This document shows positions 23,787 through 36,370 of a stretch of 64,000 nt of DNA, piece after piece. The number at the start of each line of letters is the position of its first letter. The stretch's first letter is position 1. The position numbers were made by a program, and so were the translations under genes. Below the pieces are notes generated by a model. The model was not told where the DNA came from, did not search any database, and worked only from the letters and a program-made list of their open reading frames with translations. Location of the stretch: positions 9,796,001-9,860,000 of the forward strand of contig NC_039493.1 in the NCBI RefSeq assembly GCF_003590095.1. The letters run 5' to 3'. Source of the DNA: Trichoplusia ni. Its lineage: Eukaryota; Arthropoda; Insecta; Lepidoptera; Noctuidae.

Positions 23787-24290
23787 TAATAGTCTAATCA
23801 GGGCTGCGTCTCATATCATGATCATCAGGAAACGGCTTCGAATATTCAACGGAGTATTTACTAGTTATATTATTATTATCTCTGGTGTCTCAACGAATTC
23901 CACTACTTCACTTTGACATGGTACATTTTTGGCTTCGAAATATATACGTAACTGTTACGCTGTCCTTGTTTTTCTTTTTCTAAAGTGGTGTTAATTACAT
24001 GAATACTACATTAAAAATGTTCAATAAGTAACAAATTAATTGATACAATTTCCTATCTATTTACATTTTTACCGGTCGTATTGAATGGTAGTATTAATTA
24101 TTTACTTAATTAATCAATAATTAACAAGAAATCGGAGAATAATAAAATCTAACAAAGAATATTTCAAGAGTATTCTTGTATGGACATTCTGATTCGCATG
24201 TCCTAGTGTAAAAAGGTACGTGATAGTGTGAGCAGACATTCCTGTTAATACGTCAGTAGCTCAATGTCTATAGGTACCTATGTACGAAGT
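23787..24290 (+). promoter_or_regulatory. Second copy of the aldehyde oxidase 5' flank (between copies A and B)
   Basis: It aligns collinearly with 16250-16830, starting about 310 bp after the copy A stop. It marks the junction of the tandem duplication and was ancestrally the 5' flank of copy B. It now lies about 3.5 kb from the copy B ATG, compared with about 0.43 kb for copy A, so extra DNA has come between it and the gene or its proximal part was lost. It may still work as promoter with a long 5' UTR intron, as an enhancer, or not at all. Confidence 0.6.
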
Positions 24291-25426
24291 CTTGAAGTGA
24301 ACTGCTATAGTCCTTAGTAACTGTTGTTATCAGCTACTTAACGGATACTCTCGTCTATTTTGTTTTTTACCCTGGGAAGACTCCATGGCTTCTCTATGAA
24401 TATTGGTCTATGTACTCTACTTACCTGTCTTCTGGACTACTACCTGTGTTTTGGTTTTCCGTGGAGAGACGACGACAACCCATTTCGAGGGCACTTCTTA
24501 AGCCAAAGTCACGGCTGGCCCTAGTAATTTGGAGTCCTCCAAGGATGGGTGTAGAGATGCCTTATTGCTCATAAAAATGGATGCGCAGGATGATGCGAAC
24601 GTCTCCTTTTTTGCCTGTTAGCTAATAGGGTGACAGGGTCCTACCCACAAGTCTGACCTTATGGTAGCCGTAGATCACAGTCCTACCTATCCAAATTCTA
24701 ATGTTATAAGCATTTACAAAATCTCGTAGATGAACGTTTTCAACTGATATAATTTTACGGTGAACGCATTTGACGTGCTTATACATATTTTAGTTGCGAT
24801 TTCATACGAGATTTAAGTTGAACTCAGACTACACAGGTTCAAGCTCAAAGGGCAAAACTCAATTAAGCAGTCACAATGCTCAATTAACATGGAACGTGTT
24901 GGCGACAACTTTGAATTTTTCATTTTTCACTAACTCTTTTAAAAGCGAGATCGTTGACATGCAGTTTACATCCAGTTTTAATTAATAAATGTATTTCCAA
25001 TGTTCGCGTTTCAAGTGGTTGGAACACAATAAAAGAACCATTTCTTAACTTGAAATGAATTAATTAAGCCGGCTCGCATTGGAGAGCTCAGTAAAGCTGA
25101 AATGTCTCGTCTTACTCGGATATATTTTATATTTCTTCCTAACTTTGTTCAACAGGATAATTGATGGATTTTTGAATGGCTGTGATATTACTTGTATTGG
25201 TAGGACAACTAATGTTTACATTATAATATTTTTTTCACACCAATACCAAACAAACGCCTCGATATAAAAACTACTCAGTCAAACTTGATGAAATGGGCCC
25301 GAATGACAGCTATTTCGCGATGAATAAAAATTATAATCAAAATCGGTTTATCCACCCCGATTCTCTCGACAAACTTAAACAAAAACAAAACACTGACGAA
25401 TTGAGAACTTCGTTTTTATGTTGGGT

Positions 25427-25560
25427 CATCATCACAGCCTATAGTTGTCCACTGCTGGACATAGGCCTCTCCATATGTTCTCCAGCGCGACCGGTTCATT
25501 GCCACCTGCATTCAACGAGACCCAGCGAATGTTGGTTGAAAATGTATTAATTTTTACTAA
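25427..25560 (-). repeat. Dispersed repeat fragment ('cagtggac' tail), inverted
   Basis: The text 'catcatcacagcctatag', 'gtccactgctggacatagg' and 'cctctccat' is the inverted form of a repeat found throughout lepidopteran genomes. It is probably the 3' end of a non-LTR retroelement. An 85-codon open frame over it (25293-25550) is a by-product. Confidence 0.65.
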
Positions 25561-26159
25561 ATTGCCTTTATTTCTTAAAAGTAAGTTTGACCAGCACCAT
25601 AAAATCCCATAACTCAATACTCAATATTTTTATTGCACTCCATATGTTCAACAGGTGTTACATAATATAAGTATAGTACACTCTGGACCCTGTAGGGCAC
25701 GGCAATGTAGGAGAGAGGAGGATGCTAACTTTATTTAGATTATGTATCACAGATTATTTTTATTTATTAAGTGGTTGTTTTATTCTATTTATTTTGTAAT
25801 GTTATTTATAACTAATGTATAATCTAATGTACCGTTAGTATAATTACTGTATCAACTAATACGTTTATGCAATTGCAGTTAACAGGTAATAACTTTATAT
25901 TTTGTAAAGTAACACAGGAAAGAAGATCAATTACGTACCTTACATTTATAACTAAGTAGGATGTGTGTTTGGCGAGCCGTGAAATTAATGAAATATACTT
26001 CGGATCTAGACGGACAATTTAATAATGAGATATTGTAGCTGAATTGTAGATAATTGTACATCTTTCGGCTTGCCAGTGTTCCGTACAACTTCAGAGGGTA
26101 GAATTTGATTCTTGGTCTGTTTTTTTTTCTGTACATAAAGGATTGAAACAGAAACTTAA

Positions 26160-26285
26160 GCAAGGCTTGTCTCTATGTCTGTACGTCATCAGGTTGTATC
26201 TCTTGAATTGTGATTTAACATTTGAAATGTTTACAAACGATGTATACATATGCCGCTATAACGACACACAGAATAACCGTTTCAT
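26160..26285 (-). repeat. Copy of dispersed repeat R1, inverted
   Basis: The text 'gtctgtacgtcatcaggttgtatctcttgaa', 'tttgaaatgtttacaaacgatgta' and 'gccgctataacgac' follows the same order as the other R1 copies. It is diverged and non-coding. Confidence 0.55.
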
Positions 26286-27761
26286 AGGTGATATTTTGTT
26301 TCCAAAATCGTTTTTCTTTTTATTAATGCAATAAAAGTTAATTCGGCCATTTGTCAGAGTCTCATTTGACCAATTTTTTAGTTTTCATCATGTACATATG
26401 TGAAAACTAAAACAAAAAACTATACAATCCTGGAGTCTTCGAGGAAGTAAAGATTTCCTGTTTTCAAATCAACTGATCTAAGAAAAATTAAAATCAGCTC
26501 ATGGGCATGCATGAAATGATATAACGGTTGAACATTAAACATTTTATTTAATGTCAATAGTTTATTAATCACAACATTGCTAATTCAAGAAAGAAAGTTT
26601 AATATAAAAATGGGAGCATTGCAATATTCTTATAAAGCCACGGGATTCTGTATTATGAATCAATCAATCACGGGTGCGATAATTACGATTTCATATGCGC
26701 ACATTATTGAAATCAATTAGTAAACGGAATTCGCTCAGTAATCAGTTTTTTTTTGTGTTGAATATCTACTCTAACAAAATTAATGTGAATAATTATTTTG
26801 TAATGCATCGAGAATTACAAACCGGATAGCAACTACTTATTTAAATAAAATTGACTTGAGTGAAGGCGTTACTTGAATTATAAAGATTAAGACTGTTGAC
26901 AGGTTAAAACACTTTTGGTGCAATCGCACTTGATACTGAGGTTAGAGGAAAAGGGTAGCGTTTGATTTCAGCCTGTAAGGTCATATGCTCTCTAAAATGC
27001 CCATATACCTGTAAATATACAGTATTAGACTGAAAATATCTAATAGATAAATAATGGATTTATTTATGATTTCTTGAATCATAAAAAGTTACATGGATGA
27101 ATTTAAAAAACAAAATTAGTGTTATGAATGCGGTAGTGAGCGATCCTGCACCTACGTACATGTAAATCCACTGCACGGTCACCACGACATCCTTCACACG
27201 ACGAGTGAATCCTTGACCTAAATAGTAGTTAAAGGAATTGCACCATGTTTTAGAAAACGAAATCAAATTGTTTTAATTATTATGGTTCTTGCCTTGCTAC
27301 GTATGATAATCATAATACTGCAGAAACAAAACCCATTGAAGGTTACCAGTGCTACAGACAAAAACACATTGAATTAAATTATGATTCAGAATTATATTAA
27401 ATTAATTATTGACCTATCAGCATCAGTTAATGAAATGCTGAAAGTATTTTGCTGCTAAATTCTACTTAATTGTTACAGTAAGTGTGAAACTATAATAATA
27501 TATAACTATAACAAATCTTCCTGATTTGTTAATTTTTGTGTTTTCTATGTACAAGTTATTGCTTACATTACATTTAATCGTTCGCGGTTGTTATTAATCC
27601 GTAAAAAATATTATTTGTTAATCCTCTTTATGCTTGAATGCGCTGAAATGTTTCATAAAACGCGTTACTTGATTCTAGTCATTTCGTAGTTAGATGTCGT
27701 GTTGTAATAACATTGATTGATTGGTTAGCTTCTGTATATCGATATAGTTTTTTTTTCATAA

Positions 27762-30700
27762 ATGGCTGAAGAAATTAAAGAAATGGATCGTGTGAAATTT
27801 AAAATCAACGGCAGAAACTATAGCGGTCTGTATTATTTATAACATGTATTACATTTTTATTTATTTTCTAACGTTGGTGTTTAATTTTTTTTTGGAAACC
27901 AGTTTTCTTTTAACAAATTAATTGAGTTTTGCTATACATTACGTAATACTGAAACGATTTTCGATTCTTTACCTGTCGCATTTTAGAGCCCAACATTTTT
28001 TTTTCATATATTTCTTGTTTTATCCATCGTTATAGAGTTTTGTCCCATGAACTGTGATAATGATTGTAATTTAATTACGTTTTCAGCGGGTTCTGAATTT
28101 TCTGTGGACCTGACGTTAAATGACTACATACGTCGCTATGCGGAGCTGCGCGGCACTAAGTACATGTGTCAGGAGGGCGGCTGCGGCGCGTGCGTCGTCA
28201 ACGTGCGAGCTCGTCAGCCCGGCTCACAGGAAATGTGTTCCTTCTCCGTCAACTCTGTAAGTACTACTACAACGTATTTTTTTAATATTTATTAATATCC
28301 AAAGAGGAGCTCGTGGCTAAGCTATAACCGCATAAGTGATTCGATCACAGGTTAAGCTATGCTTGACGCGGTTGGTCCGTAGATGGGTGACCATCTTTGT
28401 CATAACGAGTTCCTCCGTGTTTCGGAAGGCACGTTAAATTGTGGGTCCCGGCTGTTATTCCTACATCTTTGACAGTCGTTACAGATAGTCAGAAGCTGAA
28501 AAAAGTCTGACAGCCAGTCTAACCAAGGGGTATCGTGTTGCCCAGGTAACTGGGTTGAGGAGGTCAGATAGGCAGTCGCTCCTTGTAAAACACTGGTACT
28601 TAGCTGAAACCGGTTGGACTGGTAGCCGACCCCAAAATAGTTGGGAAAAGGCTAGGCCGATGATGATGATGGATATAAATCCTTGAATAGCGGGGGATTT
28701 CACCAACATTCAAGTCAAAGTCTGACTGGGGACAAATATTAACTAATCACACAATGCTTGTCATACGCGGGCATCGAGCCTTGATACGCCTCTATCAGTG
28801 GGTTTTTGGCGTGGTGACCTCCACCAGTTGACTATCCGAAACTAACTTATGACGACTTCTTTCCAGAGGTCTTACCACCGCGTTTTAAAGTTATATTGCA
28901 ACACTTTTAAAAGGCCACGCTAATTGTAATAGTTTAGCAGTAGTGGAAGTGTGAGAGCCCAAAACCAAATTCTTGCAGAAGTAAGCAAACGCAAACGTTG
29001 ATAGAGACATTTTATTCCCGAACTCATTAAACAATATCGCATACTTTTCTGTTAACTATTACGTTATAGAAACTACATGCATTATTTTAATTGTTTCTAT
29101 ATCCTTAAGAATCTGAAGCATGATAAAGTTAAGGGCTAGTGACAACTTAAACTATTTCGCTCTAACCCTCGTACTTGAACTTGTCCTTGTACATTGTATG
29201 TCACGAACGAAGGTTTGTCTGTTTCTAAAGTCGATTTGACTTGAAGATATACTACTGTCTGCTAGACGGCAACTAATTAGGCCTAGAGCGATTAAAAGGA
29301 TTTAAACTGTCAAACAATCTCAAGCACTTACTTGGTCCTTAGGCCTTGACTCGACCCGAGTTGGGTTTGATAGGTACTGTGAAGGTAAAACCTTTTACGC
29401 ACAAGATAATGCAAGTATTTGTGACATTTTGCCTCTAAGCTAACTGACTTCGAGCGATCCTAACCCTTGATCTTGTACATACACGCTTTTTTGAAGATAA
29501 ACCGCAATCGGAAGCCTCGCGTAAAATGGCAAAAAAAGTAGTAGTTCTCTAAGATTCTGAAATAAAATGTGAAAAATTTACTATAGTCTGAATTTGACGT
29601 ATTCAGTTTAAGTAACTGAGAATAATAGGTAGAACCGGCAAATAAATGATACTTATTTTTTCGTAATAGTGTCTCGTGGCTCTGATGTCCTGTGATGGCT
29701 GGGACATAACAACTATCGAAGGCATTGGAAACAGGAAGACTGGTTACAACATCATACAGAAACGTCTCAATCATTTCTTTGGGTCACAGTGTGGATATTG
29801 CAGTCCAGGATTTGTTATGAGCATGTATAGGTAAAGTTGTCTTTTCTTAATAAGCATTTTTCAATTTTATGTTATATTTACGTTTCGTCATTATTATTAT
29901 TATCTTACAGTCTTGTAGATGGTAGTGAGCGTCACTTGACTGAAGCAGAAGTTGAAAACTCGTTTGGTAGCAACATATGTAGGTGTACTGGCTATCGTCC
30001 TATTTTAGAAGCATTCAAATCACTCGCTCTACACCCAGATGCAAGCGTACTGGATAAGATAAAGGATATTGAAGACGTGTCTGAACAAATATGTCCTAAA
30101 TCTGGTAAAACGTGTGGCGGTACTTGTGGGATCACTGACGACTGGTGTTTAGTGAACATGAATAATACAAGCAACAAGGATTTACCGAAGAAGATATCTT
30201 TAGCTGATGGAAGATTGTGGTACGCTGTTAACAATATACGATCGATTTTTAATGTTTTGGATGATGTCGGAGATGACTCCTACATGTTGATCGCGGGTAA
30301 TACCGCGCAAGGTAATTTATCCATAAGTATATACTTCCTTGGTATCAATCACGGTGTTTTGTTATAGTTGCGGCATCGAGACGTCTTAGATGTTTTTTTA
30401 TAACTATTAGAAGAATCATTCAAAACCATAACAAATACACAAGTCCGTATTACAACAGAAGATTATTTTACAGATTTACAGAAACACATTATTTTAAAGA
30501 CTTGGTTTTGTCCCTAGAGAAATCGTTACAGATTCCTACCTGTCCGAAAAATAAGTTAAAACCGTTTGGATGCTAAGACCTTCTGAGAAACAGAAAGTAC
30601 TTTAAACAAAAATATTTAACCTCCTTACTGTATTTCAGGAGTGGTTCCGATTGATTTTTATCCTAAGCTGTTGATTGACATAAGTGATGTTAAGGAGCTT

Positions 30701-33700
30701 GCCACACATTACATAGATGTGAACTTGGTCTTAGGAGCTAATACAACTTTAACTGATACAATGAACCTATTTAAAGAATTAGCAAATTCAAACGAAGATT
30801 TCTGGTACTTAGATGTACTCTACGATCATTTGGATAGAGTTGCTCATATACCAGTCAGAAACGTAAGTAGCTTACATATGAACTAAAACTATGTAGTAAT
30901 AGTTATTAATGTAGCTAGTAAATGTTTTTTAAATGCTTTTCTTTATGTCAGACAATCTGTAAGTCTGTAAATAGCACAATAATTTAATGACGTTTAATGG
31001 ATCAAATAATTTTTAGGATTTTTTTATAATAACTATCGTGAGACTGATTCATTATTAAATGATGTAACGGTTTACTCGCGTTCGACTCGCGATCCCGCCG
31101 CGTCTGCTCATGATTAAGGACTCCGGTTGGGTCCGAAACTAGTCGGGCACCCCCGATAAATACGCATGAGTAAACCGTTAGATCATTTAATCATTTTTAG
31201 GATATTTTGGTTTGGCCTGTAGATAAGGTTAGAGTAAGAATAATTATACTTATTTGGGTTTTTACTGTCTTTCTAACATTTACTTCGATGTTTCTAGGTT
31301 GGAACGCTTGCTGGTAATTTAGCTTTGAAGAATTGTTACCCAAGTTTTCAATCGGATGTATTTCTGTTATTGGATTGTGTCGGTGCTACTGTTACTCTTG
31401 GTAATATATACATTTGGAATAAGATTTCGTAAAAATACGTGTACAACATTTTAACAAAGCAAGTAAAATATTTTTTTCTTTCAGTTGATCGTAATATGGC
31501 GCAGACAGAAATGAAATTACCTGAATTTTTGAGGACTAATCTGAGAGGAAAAGTTATGACGCAAATAAAATTGCGGCCTCTGTCACGAAACTATGAATTA
31601 GTAACTTATAAGGTAAGGCTAACGCATAATACTACGTAAGAGACCTATTGGTTCATATATCTTCTAATTTTTTAATATTCGATTTCCCTTATTTTGACCG
31701 ATATACTTTCATCTGTACCTAAGTAAAAGTCCTTAGTAATATTCACCTGCGTGCGTAATATTGAAACTTGGTAAACAGGAACATTTGTTTCTAGATTACG
31801 AAGAGGGAGCAAAACGCTCAAGCTGAAGTGAATTCAGCTTTTCTTTTCAAATTCAACCCTCATACACATCTCGTTGACGAAGCTTCCATTGTGTACGGTA
31901 ATATTAATCCATCATTTACCCACGCCTACGATACGGAAAAGTTTTTGAAGGGTCGCAATATATTTAACAATGACACCTTACAATCAGCTCTGAGGATTTT
32001 GGAAAAGGAAATTAATCCTAATGTACGACCACCGTACCCACCCCCGAGTGTCAGAAGAAAAGTGGCTTTAGGACTTTTTTACAAGGTATGTTAGTCCATC
32101 GTCTTAAGACAGGAAGTTGGTGTGCTTTTAAGGGTTGACTAGTTTTCCAAGAAATTAAATTAATTAAGAAGCATAATTGCCAAATTTAAGGTCGCGATAG
32201 TATTATAATTATTTTTATTACAGGCCATCATAAAATTATGTCCGAAGGATATTTTGAACCCCATTTATAAATCTGGAGCGACTACACCAAGTGACGATAG
32301 ACCACCAGTTAGTCGAAGCTATCAAGAATTTGACACTTATGAAAAAGAATATCCTATAACACAGCCGTTATTAAAGAGAGAAGGACTAATTCAATGTGCA
32401 GGTGAAGCTGTGTATAGCGATGACGAACCCAGAATCAAAGATGAAATATTTGGTGCGTTTGTTCTTTCCACTGTAGCAAAAGGAGATATAGAAAGTATTG
32501 ATGGATCTGAAGCTTTGGTAAGTACTGAGTAATTTGTGCTAAACTCCGGGTATCTCAAAATATTCATGCACAAATACTAATGTATTCTTGTTCATTAACT
32601 AATAGAAACATGAAGGCGTTTTGGCAGTATTGACTTCCGCCGATATACCAGGAGTTAACAGCGTTATACGTCCAGATTTTGAACTCAGCATTGAAAATGA
32701 GGAACTTTTTGCCAGCGAAAAAGTAATTTATTATAACCAACCAGTTGCTCTTGTAGTGGCTGTGAATCAAAAACTGGCCGATAAAATGACGTCATTAGTA
32801 AAAGTTCATTACAAAAATGTTCCAATGAAGCCTATTGTGTTTACTATTGAAGATGCAATACATGCTCCAAAACATGAAAACAGACTGGTGTCTTATCCTG
32901 GTATAGAGCCTACAGATAGAGGGACAAATACTAAGCACATTGTTAAAGGAACGTTTATTAGTCCACGCCAGTATCACCACATGATGGAGTTGCATACAAC
33001 TGTTACCAAACCAGTTGATGAAGGATTTGAAGTAATATCATCTTCACAGTTCATGGACCATGTACAAGCATCAATTGCCCAAGTTTTAAAAATACCTGAG
33101 AGTTTGTAAGCATTTAAATTGTTTGTTATCTTTTATCTATTTCATTCATTTATGCGAGTGTTTATGCATGCCCTTGTTTTTCAGTGTTATAGTCAAAACC
33201 CGAAGATGTGGAGGTGGTTTCGGTGCTAAAATTACAAGGCCTAACTTTCTAGCATGTGCAACTGCTTTAGTTGCCCATAAATTTAATAAACCGTGTAGGG
33301 TTGTCATGCCCATGACGACTATAATGCGAACTTTTGGTAAAAGACCTAATTCTAGATGTGACTACGAGGTTTGTGATTTTAAGTTAAAAGATATTCATTT
33401 AAAAACACACTGTTTTGAAAACGGATGGTTTGTTAGATATGCTTATTTTGTTTTATGTTTATGATATAAAATACCTACATGTTTTTGACAAGGTTGGAGT
33501 GGATGAAAAAGGAGAAATTCAGTATATGGACGCTGTGTTTTATGTTAACGATGGCCATTCTAGTAATGAAAATGAAAACCCATATGTTACAAGTTCCATA
33601 CAAAATTGTTATGATTCGCGTAGATGGAAAGTTGCATCCTTTGGAGTTATAACTGATGCACCATCGAACACTTTTATGAGAGCTCCTGGTAAGCAATTCA

Positions 33701-35238
33701 TGAACAAAATTAACTAATTTGATGTCGTTCAGTTAAAAATATGGAAATATGTTTTAGGTGGATTTGAGGGGATTTCGGGTATAGAACACATTATGGATCA
33801 TATAGCTGAAGAAATAAATAGAGATCCAGTTGAAGTTCGCATGGTTAATTATCGCCTACAAGATAACGATTTACCTAAGCTGGTCCCAATGTTCCTTGAA
33901 AAAATTAATTACAAAGAGAGACAGGAAAGAATCAAAGAATTCAATAAACTAAATAGATGGAAGAAACGTGGGATGAAGCTTAATAATATGGCTTTTCCAA
34001 CCGCCTATCTAGGTAATTACGGAGCACTTGTGTCTGTATACCATGGCGATGGAAGTGTCGTAGTTAATATTGGAGGTATCGAGATTGGGCAGGGAATTTT
34101 TACTAAAATGGCTCAAGTGGCAGCATTCGAATTCGATATTCCTGTAGAAACCGTTAGTATCATACCTTGTCTTAACTTTGCAACTCCAAACACGTTCGCA
34201 ACTGCGTCGAGTATCACAAGTGAATGTTGTGCATATGCTGTAATAAGATGTTGTGATCAGATCAAAGCTCGACTGGCACCGTTTAGAGCAGCCAGGCCAC
34301 AAGCTTCATGGAGAGAAATCGTGTTCGAAGCTGATGCACAAGGAGTTTCATTGCAAGCGAATTATTTAACAAGTGACAATGATCCACGGCTAATCAATTA
34401 TTCCATTTTCGGCATAGCTGTCACAGAAGTTGAAGTAGATATTTTAACTGGTACTAAATGGATCGTTCGGGCTGATATTTTTGAAGATGCTGGTCGGAGT
34501 CTGAATCCAGGCATTGATGTAGGGCAGGTGAGTTGAAAATGCATGTACGCTTTTTTTTAAAATGAAGAATTGATAATTCTACAAAAAAAACTAAAGTCGC
34601 ATTTCAATTAGATATATTATATTATATTTTACCTTCTTAGGTGGAAGGAGCTTTCGTAATGGCTATTTCTTTATGGCTGATAGAAGATATTGTTTATAAC
34701 GAACATACTGGAGAGTTATATACTGACCGTACATGGACTTACAAAGTTATAGGTGCAAAAGATATACCGTATGATTTCCGTGTGTTTTTGCGACGAAAAC
34801 GTCCTAATCCTGTTGGAATTTTGGGATCTAAAGGTAAATAAGAGTGAAGTGTGAGTTAAATTATGAGGGATTTTAAACTGAGTTATTTAAACGGACCTTA
34901 ATATTTTTTAAAGCTGTCGGAGAGCCTCCTGGCTGCTTAGGATATGTGGTAGTTGAATCACTGAGAGATGCGATAGAAGCTTCACACAGAGACAGCGGCT
35001 ATGATACAAAATATGTTTGCCTTGGTAAGTACATCTGTCTTCTTAGAAGATTGCAATGAGTTTTGCCGCTTATAATTATTGGTATTGAATTATTGGGCAC
35101 AATATTGTTTTCTAGTAAAAATTTTGACTTTAGAAATAACGATAAAACCCTTATTTTTAAATTGCAGAGGTTCCAGTTAATGTTGAAAGTCTGATAGAAG
35201 CGGCGGACGTGAAACTGGAGGAATTCGTATTGTATTGA
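27762..35238 (+). CDS. AOX: Aldehyde oxidase, copy B (16 coding exons, 1286 aa)
   Basis: Tandem paralogue of copy A with the same predicted reaction. Exons: 27762-27825, 28087-28256, 29670-29830, 29911-30311, 30639-30862, 31298-31400, 31485-31612, 31795-32085, 32224-32517, 32606-33105, 33185-33368, 33493-33688, 33758-34527, 34641-34833, 34914-35024, 35168-35238; all GT-AG, no frameshift. Cofactor residues: 2Fe-2S I C49, C54, C57, C79; 2Fe-2S II C119, C122, C155, C157; FAD IAGNTAQG about 259-266 and NVGTLAGN about 340-347; molybdopterin RCGGGFGAK about 786-794, MRAPGG about 902-907, GQGIFTKMAQ; catalytic Glu1230 in the canonical VGEPP. The start is the first ATG in a favourable context (aaATGg). 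Exons 2-16 equal copy A in length. Exons 2, 4 and 5 are nearly identical in DNA, while exon 13 differs at roughly one residue in five. Intron 2 carries a SINE and intron 5 a MITE. Substrate is unknown. Confidence 0.94.
28303..28672 (+). repeat. SINE S2, near full-length, in intron 2 of copy B
   Basis: A tRNA-like head contains 'tggctaagct' (box A-like) and GATTCGATCAC (box B-like). The body includes 'ggtccgtagatgggtgaccat', 'cctccgtgtttcggaaggcac', 'gggttgaggaggtcagatagg' and 'cgctccttgtaaaacactggta'. It ends 'ttgggaaaaggctaggccg' plus (ATG)n. Copies also lie at 36731-37084 and 59230-59487. Same strand as the gene. Confidence 0.8.
28735..28850 (+). repeat. Short SINE-like fragment in intron 2 of copy B
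   Basis: The text 'atcacacaatgcttgtc', 'gggcatcgagccttgata', 'ggcgtggtgacctccacca' and 'gactatccg' is related to 41221-41345, which shares 'gtgtggtgacctttacca' and 'ggctatccg'. Incomplete copy, with no clear internal promoter. Confidence 0.5.
31054..31191. mobile_element. MITE with long terminal inverted repeats, in intron 5 of copy B
   Basis: ATTAAATGATGTAACGGTTT at the left end is matched by the inverted AAACCGTTAGATCATTTAAT at the right, about 25 bp with one mismatch in the outer part. The element is about 138 bp with no ORF. A CATT on each side (31050-31053 and 31192-31195) could be a 4-bp target duplication, but may be chance. A decayed relative is at 4276-4430. Non-autonomous DNA transposon; superfamily not assigned. 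Confidence 0.75.
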
Positions 35239-35389
35239 AATTTAAAAATCATAATTTAAGTTTACCTGGATATTACTTAGTTTAAGTTATTGGTAAAATA
35301 AGTCCATTCATAGCGATTTCCTCATTTCGTTTATTAATTATCTTTATAGAAGTGGAGCAGGAAGTTTCTATGTTTTGTTACCTAACGAT

Positions 35390-35395
35390 AATAAA
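35390..35395 (+). other. Polyadenylation signal (AATAAA) of copy B
   Basis: AATAAA lies about 150 bases downstream of the copy B stop, in an otherwise non-coding AT-rich 3' flank. Confidence 0.55.
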
Positions 35396-36264
35396 GTAAT
35401 AATGTCGGTCCTACCTAAGCGTTTATATAAAAGCAGAATGATTCTCTTTGTCGGTCGTAAATCCATTGCTTGTTCTAGGGTTTATTTGATTATGTGGACG
35501 GCCTCGGCGCCGGGATGGACATAACCGAGTTTATTGCTTACTTAAATAACTACCGTCCCAGGAGACCCCTTCCCTATAATTTTTGTTGCACGTAATTCAT
35601 TTCTCAATCTTTAATAAAGCCTTGGAGTGCAGTTTATGCGTTTTGATTTGTTTGTTCATGAATCTATGCCTAATATATTTGTAGCACGAAAAGTGTTGTG
35701 TTCCTGCAAATTAGTATGAGGAAGTACCTAATAGTTATGGGGATTATTAGGTTGTGTGTTATGTATATTTTGATACGTTCCCATTCCAGTTCCCTTTTAC
35801 GTTTTATAAAAAAAACACATTTTAACCAACAAACTTTTCTTCTATCAAAATATACCGACAACTTCTCTGAACATACAATAGAGAACAAAAAATTAAATAA
35901 CAATGTTACCAAGAATGACATTCACTGTAGTCGTCGAAACTCTCGTAGAAGGTATTGTGGTCCTCATAGATCGTATTTGATTTAAGATGAGGCCAGACAA
36001 AGGCGTTAGGTATCATTTTAGATCAAAGCCCACGGCTGACAGTTCGACCAGAGCCAGCGCACCGGAAAATAGCCTGCTCATGAAACTGAGACGCAACGCC
36101 AGCGGCTGGCGATTAAGTCTCGATTACATGTTTTATTTATGTTAAAGGTTGTCAGCTTAATGTATTTCAGTTTTTTATTTTAGTTGGAAACTCTAATTGA
36201 TAGGATGTAGGAAAAGTATTTCAAATATATTTAATTTGAATACCTATGTATGTCTAAGCTTTTA
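35396..36264. other. Intergenic, no gene recognised
   Basis: No third aldehyde oxidase copy or pseudo-exon was found after copy B. ORFs of 83-95 codons on opposite strands at 35670-35985 overlap each other and look like chance. 36000-36115 is GC-richer but unidentified. Confidence 0.45.
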
Positions 36265-36370
36265 GAGATAAGACCGCCCATTGTGGCGCATGTAACTATT
36301 TACTAGTATCCAATCCTCTACTTATGTGGTGTGCAATAAACAATATTCTATTCTATTCTTATATTTCTAT
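36265..36370 (+). repeat. 3' tail of a retroposon with (ATTCT)n-like tail
   Basis: The text 'gaccgcccattgtggcgcatgtaac' leading to 'gtggtgtgcaataaacaat' and the short tandem tail 'attctattctattctta' is the usual form of a lepidopteran non-LTR/SINE 3' end. No coding portion is present. Confidence 0.55.

Larger units (their letters stand above)
24291..27761. other. Spacer between duplicated flank and copy B
   Basis: About 3.5 kb with no recognised gene. It holds the repeat pieces at 25427-25560 and 26160-26285. The remainder is AT-rich; 24440-24690 is GC-richer and looks like an unidentified repeat. Little of it aligns with the 430 bp directly upstream of copy A, so it probably accumulated by insertion after the duplication. 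Confidence 0.45.

Noticed and set aside
25293..25550. 85-codon open frame between the aldehyde oxidase genes
   Set aside because: Its second half is the translation of a common dispersed lepidopteran repeat in inverted orientation; the first half has no motif.
17266..35238. Xanthine dehydrogenase as identity of the tandem genes
   Set aside because: Overall architecture is shared, but the MRAPG loop in place of the FRGFGG context, the GKRP segment and the lack of a clear NAD-binding signature fit insect aldehyde oxidase better.
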